This document shows, in pieces, positions 10,109 to 21,593 of a stretch of 64,000 nucleotides of DNA; the stretch's first letter is position 1; the number at the start of each line of letters is the position of its first letter. The notes under the pieces are model-generated. The model was not told the origin of the DNA and searched no databases. It saw nothing but the letters and a program-made list of their open reading frames with translations. The stretch spans positions 1 through 64,000 of the forward strand of contig JARVKI010000065.1 in NCBI GenBank assembly GCA_036674765.1, read 5' to 3'. The stretch is from Seiridium cupressi. Taxonomy: Eukaryota > Ascomycota > Sordariomycetes > Amphisphaeriales > Sporocadaceae. The translations under genes were made by a program, and so were the position numbers.

Positions 10109-11948
10109 TTAAGTTTTTGATTACTAAGGTCACTATTACAAACTACACTATTGCCCAAAGCTGGGTTGGCGACGACGAGTCGCAAACTAGACAGTAGAAA
10201 TGGTTAGAAGCTGCGACTATCGGGTTACTACTACATATCATACACACATTTATTCTTCGACCCGATTTGGCCCATGCTTTGACGTTGTACAGTTTCGTTC
10301 TTTCGCACCAGCGTCTCTGCTGGCTACCACGGAAACCTCCATGATTCGATCAGCGGGCCAACTCCCATTCCCCGATAACTTCTACTGGGCCTCCCTCCGT
10401 GCAACTTCATATGGTCGACGAACCGCTTCTTCCCGGATGTGCTTTTGTTTGTAGTGCTTGCGGGCATCGCATACCTGCCATCGTACTCTTCCGCCCGCAG
10501 GTTGTTCCGTGATTTCTCGACAATATATCCTCTTTGCCAAACGTCGCCTGTCGTCTTTGGAGGGCGCAAAATAGAGAGCTCTCGTTGGAAATAGTCACTC
10601 GGAACTTGGTGAGTATGACGTTCTTCGATCCTCCTCTTCGTCCTTCGCAACGATCTCATACTGCTTTCTGTAGTGTATTTCGGTAGAGTAAGATTTATGA
10701 TTTCTGTTATTGTAATTGTTTATGTTTTATTGCCTTATGCAATCAAATTTTAATGCGGTACAAAATTTGAGACCTTATAGCTGGTGGTTGAGATAGTTTC
10801 TGATTATATCCCCAATTTCCACGCCCACGTGCCACTAGCTTTCACACAATCATGTGCCATGCGTCAGCTGCCCGAGGGCGAGCGCTGCTATAAAACAAAG
10901 AGCCGTCAGTTGATATACACCGAACCACGAGATTTTGCGCCTCTTTACTGGTTGCTTATAGAAGCTGAAAGTCTTTGTCTTGAGATCACTGTTCAGTTCC
11001 CTCCCGCTCGTCTTGTGACTTGACTCCTGTGACCGCCGATAGATCCCAAACACGAAACAATGCGACATGCGTCCGATCAGCAACATCAGACAATGTCGCA
11101 AGATTGATTAATCTATACTAGTTCAATTTGATTCGATTACTGGCGCACACCGTACATGCAAATGATCCGAGAATGCTAGGGTCACATTCCGTCAACCCAA
11201 TCACGACGCACTCATCTCCCTTGAATCAGACAAAAGGTTGACTGGGCTCCACATGAGACATTCTATAATGCTCTGCAATGGCCCACAAGAGCTGCAGTAT
11301 CATGCATAGCCATTCCAAACTGCTTCGACTATGGCCAATCTTTCACTAGACTCACTGCCTTCTTTCCAATAAACATTTTTCATTCGGAAGTTCACCTTTA
11401 GAATTATTCGGCCATTTGTTGCTTCCTTTTTGTACCTGTTGTAATACCATGTTTATTCCTCACCATGGCATATATCATTTACATCTATTTCACCATGGCG
11501 AGCTCTGCCGGCCTGAACTTTTAGACTCATACCGAAAAATTATAAGCTCATAGAAGATACTATAGTGTAGTTCCCCCATAAATAAAGTTCCCAAGCTTGT
11601 TCAAACCTACCAAGGCTTTTGACCAGAGATTACGAATACCTGCAAAGAGCAAATGGTTGAGTGTTAACCACATTGTCGATGTCTCCAACTTTACAGTAAA
11701 ATTCTAAAACTGTGCGCGGATGAATATTTATTATAAAAGATCAAAATCAAAGCTGGATATCATTAAACAGATACAAAGTCAATTTAAAGACAAGACGGGA
11801 GCCTATGTGTTGGAAACATTTAATATGATCTCGACATTCAGATCTTATCTAGCCGATCGTTTCCAATCTTCAGGGGCCCTGCGAAAAGTGGATACTTTCC
11901 TCTGGCTTGCGTGGCACCTCAGTTCCGTTTGTTGGCTTCGCTTCATTC
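10109..11948. other. Intergenic region, 1.8 kb
   Basis: AT-rich, no confident gene. A minus-strand open frame at 10324-10659 (111 codons, Arg-rich) overlaps a plus-strand frame and has no recognisable domain; I leave it uncalled. The last ~400 bp serve as promoter of the GH5 gene. A frame at 11720-12013 is in a different phase from the GH5 gene and is not joined to it by a clear splice. Confidence 0.45.
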
Positions 11949-14432
11949 ATGGGTCGCATCATCGAATATGCCAACCATTCATCGCGCGATATGCAGACCT
12001 ACGCAGCTGCTGACCTCTCAGAGGCTGCCCTAGGAGGCCCAATCCATATTGAAGATGGCCACTTTCTTGATGGCTTCGGGCGCACTCTCATGCTGCGGGG
12101 TTGGAATGTATCCGGCGCCTCTAAACTGCCCACCGAGCCAAACGGTCTGTCCCACCTCACGGAAGGGTTCTATGAGCACCGAACCGTGACGTTCGTCGGC
12201 CGCCCGTTCTCCCTCGAGGAGGCGCCTCTCCATTTCCGCCGCCTGCAGGCGTGGGGGATGCCGTTCATTCGGCTCCTCGTCACGTGGGAATCAATCGGCC
12301 ATGCGGGCCCGAACCCAAATACTGATCTGGACTTGGAATATATCGCCTATCTTCGCAAGCTCGTTGAGCTTATGCCTCAGTACGGCATCAAGTGTTTCGT
12401 CTGCGCGCATCAGGACGTATGGAGTCGCTACAGCGGTGGAAGCGGGGCTCCAGGATGGACTTTTGAGGCGGCCGGCCTAGATATTGAGGCCTTCACCGAG
12501 ACAGGCGCCGCATATGTGCATGGCCAGGACGAACTGAGGCGGGCGCAGGCGGCGGCGAACGAGAAAGAGCCCAGCGGCCCCTTCGTTTGGCCATCTGGCT
12601 ACCAAAAATTGGCTGCTTCAACCATGGCCACTCTTTTCTGGGCTGGCGATGCGCTCGCCCCAAAACTGAGGTGTCGTCGCTCCGCCCTGAACGGCAGGGG
12701 CAAACCTGAAGACGTCTCGATCCAGACCTTCTTGCAAGATGCTTTCATCGAGGCATTTGGACGTTTGGCTGACGAGATCGGGCATCTGGAGGCCTGTATT
12801 GGCTTTGAGCCTATGAATGAGCCACACCGAGGTCTGGTGAACCTGCATGGTTTTGATGGCTGGAACTATGATACAGACCTACACATTGGGTATCATCCTT
12901 CTTTAGCCCAGGCTCTGGCGCTGGGCAGTGGCTATGCGCAAACCGTGCCATACTATGTCAAGTCCTGGCCATGGCCAACGCGTATTTCCCACCGTACGGT
13001 CCTGGATCCGAAAGGCCGGTCGGCGTGGCTGGGTGATATCTCCTCGGCTGACGTCGATAGACCAAAGGGTTTGGGGAAATGCGTATGGCGCTTCCATGGC
13101 GTTTGGGACTGGGATGAGCAGAAGGGATCGCCAGTTGCGCTCCAGTCAGATTACTTCGAACGTGACCACCGGCCGGACCATAAAGGCAAAGAAATTGAAT
13201 GGTACCGAGATTGCTATGCACCTTTCCTAGAGCACTTTTCAGAAAGAGTGGGGCGCAAAGTCAGCAGACAATTCTCTTTCGTTGAGCCCATACCAAATGA
13301 ATTCATGCCGCCGTGGCCCTCCCAGTCGGATAGCAAAGGGCTCGTGGCGAGAAGAAAGCAAAATTACGCCATTCCAACTGTTCTCCCTCCGAAAGACCGC
13401 CCACGGAATCTCGTCTATGCCCCTCATCTTTACGATCTCAATGTTCTCTTCAACAAGCTCCACTCGTGGATGAGCGTGAACGTTCAAGGACTCTCCCGGG
13501 GCGCGTTTGTTCTCAAAGCATTGTACTTCGGCGCTGGCGGGCTGCGGAAAAATTACCGAAAACAGATCGAGAATATCGTCAAGTATGGTCGGCTTTCTTT
13601 AGGTCGGATACCTATCTTGATTGGAGAAATCGGGATCCCATACGACATTAATAATGGCTACGCCTTCCTGTCTGGGGATTACGATAAGCAACGAGAACTG
13701 ATTGGCACTCTTATTAGTGCCATGGAGGATAACCTTGTGGACGGGTTTTCTCTGTGGAATTATAATCCAGATAATCGCGTGGAGTACGGTGACGGTTGGA
13801 ACCACGAGGACTTCTCAGTAGTCAACGGTAACGAAACTAAAGTGGACGACGGCCATGGGCATGTTGTGAAGATCCGACCTGATTATCGAAATAACGCCCA
13901 TGAGACGAACGAGCTATACCGAGGTGGTAGAGCTCTTGACGCCATAATCAGGCCGTACGCTGTCAAGCTTGCTGGAGTGCCTATCGCTTCAAGTTGGGAC
14001 AACAGCAGACTGCGATATGAGCTTCAATGGCGCAGTCAAGTCCAAAAAAAGACCAAGTCGGGCGACGATAGATCTATCACGACCGAGATCTACATACCTA
14101 GTTACCATTATCGTGGACATCAAGTCCATGTCAATGCTACCACTGGGCTTGATTGGGCATACATAGCGGATAACCAAACGCTATATGTGGTCCAGAAAGG
14201 AGGCACCATGTACCACAAGATCGTTGTGGAGATTCGCGACCTGAAATTGCACGTTACGCGACGAGTACAGCAGCGACGCCGGGCATTCCCCTCTAAGACT
14301 ACTCATGCTTTGATCCCAGCCGCGCTGGAAATATGGTATGGGTCCACGGATTCTCTGGCCGAGTTGCTAGCAGTTGTCTCTGTCACAATAGCTGTGTTCG
14401 CGACCCTCCTCTTCATCTGGATAACTGCATAA
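11949..14432 (+). CDS. GH5 steryl-beta-glucosidase/glucosylceramidase-like enzyme (EGCrP/EGH1 type)
   Basis: Intronless, 827 aa from the first ATG of the frame (11949); a second possible start is at 11991. The fold starts with DGFGRTLMLRGWNVSGASK and has the GH5 signature FEPMNEP with the acid/base Glu291 and ILIGEIGIPYD with the nucleophile Glu560. FIRLLVTWESI, HQDVWSRYSGGSGAPGW and LWNYNPDN also fit the fungal endoglycoceramidase-related subfamily. These enzymes hydrolyse the glucose link in ergosteryl-glucoside or glucosylceramide. A hydrophobic segment fills the last ~25 residues (LLAVVSVTIAVFATLLFIW), suggesting a C-terminal membrane anchor, and no N-terminal signal peptide is seen. Size and layout match fungal members. 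Which lipid is preferred cannot be read from sequence. Confidence 0.88.
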   Translation: MGRIIEYANHSSRDMQTYAAADLSEAALGGPIHIEDGHFLDGFGRTLMLRGWNVSGASKLPTEPNGLSHLTEGFYEHRTVTFVGRPFSLEEAPLHFRRLQAWGMPFIRLLVTWESIGHAGPNPNTDLDLEYIAYLRKLVELMPQYGIKCFVCAHQDVWSRYSGGSGAPGWTFEAAGLDIEAFTETGAAYVHGQDELRRAQAAANEKEPSGPFVWPSGYQKLAASTMATLFWAGDALAPKLRCRRSALNGRGKPEDVSIQTFLQDAFIEAFGRLADEIGHLEACIGFEPMNEPHRGLVNLHGFDGWNYDTDLHIGYHPSLAQALALGSGYAQTVPYYVKSWPWPTRISHRTVLDPKGRSAWLGDISSADVDRPKGLGKCVWRFHGVWDWDEQKGSPVALQSDYFERDHRPDHKGKEIEWYRDCYAPFLEHFSERVGRKVSRQFSFVEPIPNEFMPPWPSQSDSKGLVARRKQNYAIPTVLPPKDRPRNLVYAPHLYDLNVLFNKLHSWMSVNVQGLSRGAFVLKALYFGAGGLRKNYRKQIENIVKYGRLSLGRIPILIGEIGIPYDINNGYAFLSGDYDKQRELIGTLISAMEDNLVDGFSLWNYNPDNRVEYGDGWNHEDFSVVNGNETKVDDGHGHVVKIRPDYRNNAHETNELYRGGRALDAIIRPYAVKLAGVPIASSWDNSRLRYELQWRSQVQKKTKSGDDRSITTEIYIPSYHYRGHQVHVNATTGLDWAYIADNQTLYVVQKGGTMYHKIVVEIRDLKLHVTRRVQQRRRAFPSKTTHALIPAALEIWYGSTDSLAELLAVVSVTIAVFATLLFIWITA

Positions 14433-16600
14433 CGCAGACTGCCTGAGACTTATACAGCATCTGCAGCCATCGCCCAGAAGTGAAAAAAAAAAATCTCAGA
14501 GGTGGATAACTGGAACTCGGTGGCAGTTGGAGCAGTCCCTAGTCCGTGGCTCCTGAGACGATCCACTTTTGCTTGGGGCGCTTACAAACAGTTGGTGCAT
14601 TGTATGAATAGCAACACCACATTTGGGTGGCTGATTACATCTACAAGACACATATTGATATAGTAGATAAAGAAGCTCAAACTTTGACTTAATCGCATTC
14701 TAGAGCTGCATGGGTTTCCAGACGCATCGCAGATAATATAAGTCATTTGATGAGATTCTCGAGCACTTATTTGTGAAAAGCCCTGCTAATGCAAGCTTGT
14801 CCGCCAACCTCATGTAAAAGCCTGCTTGCTGAGTAGATCAGCACGTCAGTATGTCTACATATATTCAAATCGTGTTGTTCGCACAAGAGACGGTATTGCA
14901 AGTTAGGACCGAGAACAATTTCATTCAGAAGAGCCATGATGTCGCTAGATCTGAGGCCATTCGTGAAAGAAACATAAATTATGGACAGAGACTTCTTTTC
15001 ATCATAACGATGGCTAATGCAGAGCGCTACTCGAGGCTTTAGAGAGTTTAGGAGAGGAAGAGCAAGTGTGATGCTAGCTGATCAACAACCATGATGGATG
15101 GACATGACGAAGTCAGAATCGGCGAGCACTCTGTTCGTGCTCGTGTATACACACTGATCAAAATCAGAGAAGCGGCTCGACGTTGGTTGAAATATTCAGG
15201 TGCCGGAGTGCCGACGGTTCGAATGAAGGCCTGAACCATTGCTCCAGAGGAAATTGCCATCGGCGAATACCCCGTACTTGACCCAGCATTGACGAACAAC
15301 GTACGACTGGTATGCCCCAGCCAAAAAAAATCGGATGTGCGGAGTTTTCACTGGACGCCCCAGAATCTCGATGCTCATGCTTATCACGGTTCCAGGTTGC
15401 CCAGTTTTTACGTTGGTAGGAATCCATGCGAACTGGGGACAAATGAAGGACCAGAATCTAGAGATGAGCTCAACCCTGCTGTTACGCAACTTTCATCATG
15501 GTTGGTTATACAGACCGCCAATATCATCGGAACGTCTAGCCGCGATGATGATATCGGACCTTTATGTAACACGACAACATTTTCAAGAGAGATGATCATG
15601 TTACTCCCACCGTGTAAATCCATCAAGTGGGTTTCCAAACTTGGCCACGATGTGCAGTCGTGAGAAGTTTGGCAGATATCAGCCCACTATTGGATGAGAG
15701 TAGACCGAGCAGGCTTTCAGACGTCAATAAGGCTCCCTTAAACAAGTTGAGTAAGGATGACGACTCAACCACCACCACGTGTTCCAAGCTACCCAAAGAG
15801 CGATCAGTAAAATCCTTCTATCGTAGTGTCCGTATGTATCTGCGGACGGAGGTGCATATCGAATGCCAACGGTGCGTCTCGTAGCCCCAGCGCGCGGGAA
15901 ATGATAAGAATAAGGCTAGCCCAGTCTACCACCTGCCACCTCGACCACCTCGGCTCGCCTAGGCAACGCATTGCCCATCATGTTAATTCGCCATGGAAAT
16001 TCAGATCCTTCAATAGATGTCGTTTCAGGAAAATCTCGGTCAAACTAACATGGCGCTATGTCTGACGGTTATACCCACCCACGACGTCATATCGCTAGCC
16101 CTACGCGATTCGTGTGACCGCGCCGGACGGACCGTGAGTGGAGCACCGGCACTTTCCCTTACTCGAACAGCGCCCTGGCTAGGTCTTGTTGAGCCTCAAC
16201 TTTAAACGTCTCCTTAGACGCAAGGTAGCTGTCATGATTATAAGATCGAAAAGTTTTCCATTCGATAATGCATCCAATCGCCGCTGAAGGGCCAGTATCA
16301 CCGTCTCCCGATAACATGATGACGTCGAATCCGAAATTGACCCATCTGGGCCACTTTCCACTACTTAGTTGACTTTCATGCTCGCCTGTCGGCCTCTTCA
16401 CGGTCAGATGGTGGACCGAAAACACTCGTTTCCACACTGATCGCGAAGAAGTACGGCCGACGACTCCGAGTCCGTTGATGGTGTCGATAAACAAAATGGA
16501 GGCATCTCGCACATTTGGCTCCTGTCGAGGCAAGCCATCAGTGATGTGTGTCGTGAACTCCGTGCATCATCTCCGATTTTTGTATTAAGCGTCCGCCATC
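14433..16600. other. Intergenic region, 2.2 kb
   Basis: A short A run and AT-rich 3' flank follow the GH5 stop. From 14.8 to 16.5 kb several overlapping short frames on both strands have no domain or coherent exon structure. The last few hundred bases are the MFS promoter. No gene supported. Confidence 0.45.
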
Positions 16601-18376
16601 ATGTCGTATTATCTTCCCTCCTTTTCGGCGCCTCCATCGAGGCCCGGCTCCCTTGCTGCATCAAGAGCCAACTCCTATTATGTATCTCGCAGCAGGCCCA
16701 ACAGCAGGCCCGTCACCCCCCGGGGTGTCTCGACCGCTCCCACCACGCCTTACAACCTGACCAGGGAGAACAGCAAAGTAAGCGAGGAGGCAGACACCCC
16801 AGAAACCGTCAACTCAGAAGTTGTTCGCAACGAGAAGGGCGAGCCCATGATCGGCAGGATCGTGGGTGGTAAACATGTCGACCCCGAGAACGAAGACATC
16901 GATGCGGACTGTGGTCCTATCAAAACGGTTGATATCGATATGCCGTTAACCTTAACGGAAATGGTCAAGCACAACGACAAGGAATATATTGTTCTGACTT
17001 TTGCTACGGGCGATAAGGAGAACCCCTTCAACTGGAATCCGTGGTACAAGCGAAGCATCACTACTATGCTCAACCTGATGACACTGTTCATTGGTCTGGC
17101 AACAACCGCTTACAGCTCCGGAATCGACAGCATGTGCGAAGAATTCGGGGTTGCTACCATCATGGGCCAGCTTGGCTTGTTTACTTTCAACTTTGCCTGT
17201 GCGATTGCACCCATGGTGTTGGCCCCTTTCTGCGAGCTTGTCGGGCGAAAGATTGTATATGCTAGCGCATTCCTCTGCTTCACGCTTCTCTTCATCGGCC
17301 TGGCACTGGCAAAGGATATCAACACCATCATCGGCCTCCGTCTCCTACTTGGTCTCTTTGGTTGTGTCGGTACCATCTTAGTCGGTGGCACCTTCGATGA
17401 TATGTATGAGCCACACAAGCGCGGTCGACCTATGGCCATGTTCAGTTTCGTGGCCATCTTCGGTACCGTCGCAGCTCCCATTTATGCCGGATTCATTGAT
17501 CAGTCTATCGGCTGGCGATGGATCGAGGGTATCCAGGGTATTGCCAACGTTCCTCTGTTGATCGCAATCTTTGTCGCCTTCCCCGAGACCCGTGGTGGAG
17601 CTCGCCTGCACAAGCGAGCCAAGCAGCTTCGCAAGGCGACTGGCGATGAGCGATACGTTGCGGAAGACGACATCTACACACCCGATGTCAAGTCCATGCT
17701 GAAGGCTTCCTCCGTCAAGGCTATTCGCATGCTGGTCACCGAACCCGTCGTGTTCGCCTTCGGTCTGTGGATTGCCTTTTGCTGGGCCGTCGTCTTCTTG
17801 TTCCTCTCGGTCATCCCCATCACATTCGCGGAGAAGCGCGGCTGGTCCGAGGGAGTCAGTGGTCTTCCATACATATCCCTGGGTGTTGGAACCGTCTTGG
17901 GTTGGTTGGCACACCACCTGCAGATGCGCAAGTACAACACCCTCCAAGAGAACCCCGACGTCAAGGTCGTCCCGGAGCACCGTCTCTATGGCGCCATGTT
18001 CGGTGCCATCTGGCTGCCCATTGGTCTCTTCATCTACTCGTTCACCCAATATGGCTACCTCTCTTGGGTCGGTCCCGTCATCGGTCTCGCCCCAATCGCT
18101 TTCGGTATCTACTTCGTGTTCGAGAGTACGTATAGTTACACGGCGGATTGCTACGGCGAGAGTGCCTCGTCGGCTATTGCTGGGCAGGGCCTGATGCGAA
18201 ACACACTGGGTGCTGTCACTCCGTTATTCGCGAGTGCCTTCTTCCACAATGTTGGTAGCCAGTATGCCGGGTTGATTCTGGCTCTTTTTGGCACATTCTT
18301 GAGTCTGATTCCATTCGTCATGTTCAAGTTTGGGCACAAGCTCCGCGCTCGCAGCAAGTTGGCAAAGGAGTATTAG
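16601..18376 (+). CDS. MFS transporter, DHA1-type drug/polyamine:H+ antiporter
   Basis: Intronless 591 aa. A ~140-residue Ser/Pro-rich cytosolic N-terminus ends with the family motif ENPFNWNPWYKR just before TM1. Then come about 12 hydrophobic segments: TM1 at TMLNLMTLFIGLATTAY, the cytoplasmic loop after TM2 carrying a motif-A variant ELVGRKIVY, TM4 LRLLLGLFGCVGTILVGG, TM5 FVAIFGTVAAPIYAGF, a central loop (RAKQLRKATGDE), and TM7-12 ending in a basic tail KLRARSKLAKEY. The TM10-11 loop has ESTYSYTADCYGESASSA, common in this fungal group. Substrate unknown; plasma membrane is likely. Third positions are strongly biased to C compared with its neighbours, suggesting good expression. Confidence 0.9.
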   Translation: MSYYLPSFSAPPSRPGSLAASRANSYYVSRSRPNSRPVTPRGVSTAPTTPYNLTRENSKVSEEADTPETVNSEVVRNEKGEPMIGRIVGGKHVDPENEDIDADCGPIKTVDIDMPLTLTEMVKHNDKEYIVLTFATGDKENPFNWNPWYKRSITTMLNLMTLFIGLATTAYSSGIDSMCEEFGVATIMGQLGLFTFNFACAIAPMVLAPFCELVGRKIVYASAFLCFTLLFIGLALAKDINTIIGLRLLLGLFGCVGTILVGGTFDDMYEPHKRGRPMAMFSFVAIFGTVAAPIYAGFIDQSIGWRWIEGIQGIANVPLLIAIFVAFPETRGGARLHKRAKQLRKATGDERYVAEDDIYTPDVKSMLKASSVKAIRMLVTEPVVFAFGLWIAFCWAVVFLFLSVIPITFAEKRGWSEGVSGLPYISLGVGTVLGWLAHHLQMRKYNTLQENPDVKVVPEHRLYGAMFGAIWLPIGLFIYSFTQYGYLSWVGPVIGLAPIAFGIYFVFESTYSYTADCYGESASSAIAGQGLMRNTLGAVTPLFASAFFHNVGSQYAGLILALFGTFLSLIPFVMFKFGHKLRARSKLAKEY

Positions 18377-21366
18377 TTATGTCTGTTTACCCAAAACGAA
18401 TGTTGAGCAAGATAGAGCATCTGAAGCGTTTCGTCTCAAGGAGTTAGTTTGACAGAATCTATACATCCTTACATGGATTCAAATGAACTGGTATTTCATG
18501 CGTGTAATGGCTTGGTTGGGGAACTGCCACGTCTCAGGCAAACACCTGAGGTGAAAATCTACGTCCAATGGCGACATGCCGTTTCCACCAGCAGCCACGA
18601 CCACTTGTTTGGCAGTGATTATTTGTTCGAGCAGAACCAAGGCCATACCGCAGTATTGGGCTGTTAAATAATAAGTACATCATGTCTCATGAACCTCGTG
18701 TGACCAAAAAAGGCACAGTGGGTTGAGACAACGTGTCTACGATCGGTACGGGCTGGGATCATTCCTGCGCACATGCGTGCACTGAGCACCCGAACACAAC
18801 AAACAAGGGTCGCATCGCGTGAAGCAAGGCAAGCTGGCAACACGTGGGACCGTCAGCATCGTGTTTTGATCGGATATAATTGGAGATTTTCTTTGTAGCC
18901 CAATAGCGGTGAGTCGGCCTAGTAGCAGGCCTAAGCAGGCTGCAGTGGTGGAAAGCCGTGATTGGCTCGACCCACAGGTGTATAACTACATCATAAGCAG
19001 GCTTTCATGCCTGAAGTACAGAAGTCCCCCTTTCCTTATAAGCTCGAGCAGTCGTCTGATCTTTTCCGATGTGTTATACTTTTTTTTTTTTTATGAACTG
19101 GGCGGTAGCAGTCTAATGTGAGCGTCTCAACTGATCATCCCGACAGCCAGCCTTTCTTATCAGAAACTATAAATAAGATTGCCTAAAGCTGGGTTCTTAC
19201 GAAAGCTCATGCTAAGAGGATCCACGAATCCATCTATCTTGTGCCTTATGGATCTTTCAATTCTAAGATGTGAGTGTACGTGGAATAACTATAAAGCTGT
19301 GGTCCAAGCCAAACACTGATCAAACAACAGTGCAACGATTCTACGAGCCACTTTTCGTCGCAAGATATGCCGAATTCCTGATTTTGCCTTCGTAACAATG
19401 CTTATAGGTTGACTTAAAGTTGCTCTATGCGTTGTTATGAAGTCACACCGGACATGGTTATCGGATGCTGAGCGGTCCCTATCCTCTTGAGTTGAGACTG
19501 TGGTAACACGCGAATACATGCAAAGGCCTTCAGATATACGGGCAATAATTCGAATATTCCAAGAGAGTTCTGTCGTAACATTGAGTTCATCTTATCAATG
19601 TCATGGCATGCTTCGCCCCACTCGTCATATCATTCTGATGTGGCTCGACGAAGTGGTACGATACTGCAACACACGCTCAAGGGAGGACGCATTTCGACGA
19701 AACACGAATGACCTCCCCCTAGACGCCCTTTCCCTTCTCAAGAATTAGATTCGACGAACGTTGAGACGGCATGGAACGCTAAGCGAGATATACGTCGAGA
19801 AACCGACTCTTGATGGTTCTCGGCCTAGTACACAGAACGTGGGGAGCCGAACCTGATAGAGAGCGAGATGGAGAATAAAACTAAGCTTACGGAATGTTTA
19901 TTTGCGGAGAACCATCTCACAACGAGTACAACAATGTAAGTCTACACTTGCATCAGGACTGTCAATGAAATGGCCTTGGCTTGGCAGACAGCTGGCTGAC
20001 AGGTGCACCCAGGACGAGATAAGGGATTATTGAGTTTCGTCCTGGCAATTGCTAGCGCCAACCCCACCACGGCTCCCCGGCTCCACTACGCCCGGCCCAG
20101 GTGCACCACAGCTCCAGCTGACCAGGTGCTTATCTCTTACCCAGAGCCTCATTCTACAAATGGAACGCGAACCACCTTTCGAATAACTCCGTCAATGGGC
20201 CTCAAATGGTTTGCCTTACTTGCCTAGACCAAACCATAACGCCACGTATTCAATCATTCCGTGCTTTCGAAGCGCCGGATCTCTAGCCCACATGATGCTC
20301 GTGGGGTGACATGGGGAACAAAAGTACATCGGCAAGAAACGACCCAGCCTCGCACTATCCCATCCATGGCAAATCACACAGAGCATATGAGTATACTTCC
20401 CATGGATCAGAATGAGGCAGTGCTTGGACTCAGCCGCAGTTGGAGGCAATAGGGGATATCTACTTCCGAGAGCAAAACACAGCCCACTTCAGTCGTTTAA
20501 AGACTTGACTTGCCCGCGTCAATCTCGCAGCTCTCTCAGCTTTCGAAATGGTTGGGACTTCGTCTCTCGAGCGAGCGTCTTTCGTTGGACTGTGGGTGAC
20601 GCGTCAAGCTCACTCCTCGGTTGGGCCTCAAACCTGGGACAGGGGTCTTTCTGGCAGGCTTCGTGACAAGCCTGACATCATTTCTCGGATGCCAGCTTGT
20701 CACCTTTAGCCTGAGGGCTCCGATGTGCTTTGGGAATCGCAGCTCAACCGAACACCTTCCCCGCCGAACCCTCCAGTCCTCCCACCCCCCGCATATTGGC
20801 CTCACGATGTGCTATTTTCGTCACCGAGGGGTTAGGTGACCCTTCACCTTACCGGTCCATTCCGATACTGTGCACTCCTAGTGCACTACATTGAGGGAAA
20901 AGAAGCGTTGCCTCGCACATAAGAGACGTCTATTGGTGGCTCGATATGGTAAGGCAACCAATCCTAGGGCAGCCTTTGTCGTTCGAGGTTTCCTCTCACG
21001 GTACCACGGCCTCTATCGCCAAGGAGGATCCTCCGACTTGGACGAGCAACTCAGATGATTGGAGGAGCGTCTGACTGGACACGCTCCCACCGTGTTGACA
21101 AATACATGGCCAATGTACGTTGGCACACCCAGGTGTGGAATCAGCATGGTACATGGAGGACTCCATTGAAAACCCTCCAGTCCTTGGGAATGGCATCCGC
21201 TGCACTTGAAAAAGCCAGCACTCTGCCGGGTGGCAATGCTATATTCCGTCATCCCTAAAAGCGTCACTTCCAATCCTCGTGATCGTGAGCGTGAGAGCAA
21301 ATTGCACCTTTATCCACAAATAGTCGCCATCTTACTGCGTAAATCATTCATCGTTGGCTGGCCATC
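18377..21366. other. Intergenic region, 3.0 kb
   Basis: No gene recognised. Contains a 13-nt T run near 19080-19092 and an inverted repeat at 20663-20703. Short frames on both strands lack domains. The right part (20.4-21.3 kb) is probably the promoter and leader of the zinc-finger gene. Confidence 0.45.
20663..20703. repeat. Perfect 9-bp inverted repeat (GTGACAAGC)
   Basis: GTGACAAGC at 20663-20671 is exactly reverse-complemented by GCTTGTCAC at 20695-20703, with a 23-nt spacer. A second, overlapping hairpin (AGGCTT/AAGCCT) sits on the left arm. Could be chance or a dimeric factor site in the long leader of the C2H2 gene. Confidence 0.5.
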
Positions 21367-21542
21367 ATGTACCATCCTCAACGTCATATACACTCGCCGA
21401 GCTACGGGACTAAGTGTTCATCGCCTGTCCCGGACGGGGTTGACCCTCTTCACATTGAGATGCACAGCCAGCGTCCAGAGCATGATGCGGATCAGTGCCA
21501 GTCAGTTGTCATTGACTTGCAGGACTGTCAAACTCTGACCCA
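21367..21542 (+). other. Candidate upstream first exon of the C2H2 gene
   Basis: An ATG at 21367 opens a frame with Cys and acidic residues (ending ..DCQTLTQ). A GTGTGT donor at 21543 and the CAG acceptor at 21637 would join it in phase to SRDPCLCPMLRC of the zinc-finger gene, removing a 95-nt intron with a GCTAATG branch site. The donor is not the best consensus, so this is an inference. Confidence 0.45.
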
Positions 21543-21593
21543 GTGTGTAGTTTGCGTAGAGACGCTGTTGACGACTGTTCAAAAGCTCGGTTC

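Noticed and set aside
10324..10659. 111-codon Arg-rich minus-strand frame
   Set aside because: Overlapping frames on both strands, no recognisable motif or splice context; not supported as a gene.
16159..16533. 124-codon minus-strand frame just upstream of the DHA1 gene
   Set aside because: No motif or family, and it occupies the expected promoter.
17378..18049. 223-codon minus-strand frame
   Set aside because: Antisense shadow of the DHA1 transporter, rich in Asp/Gly/His from complementing biased codons; no family match.
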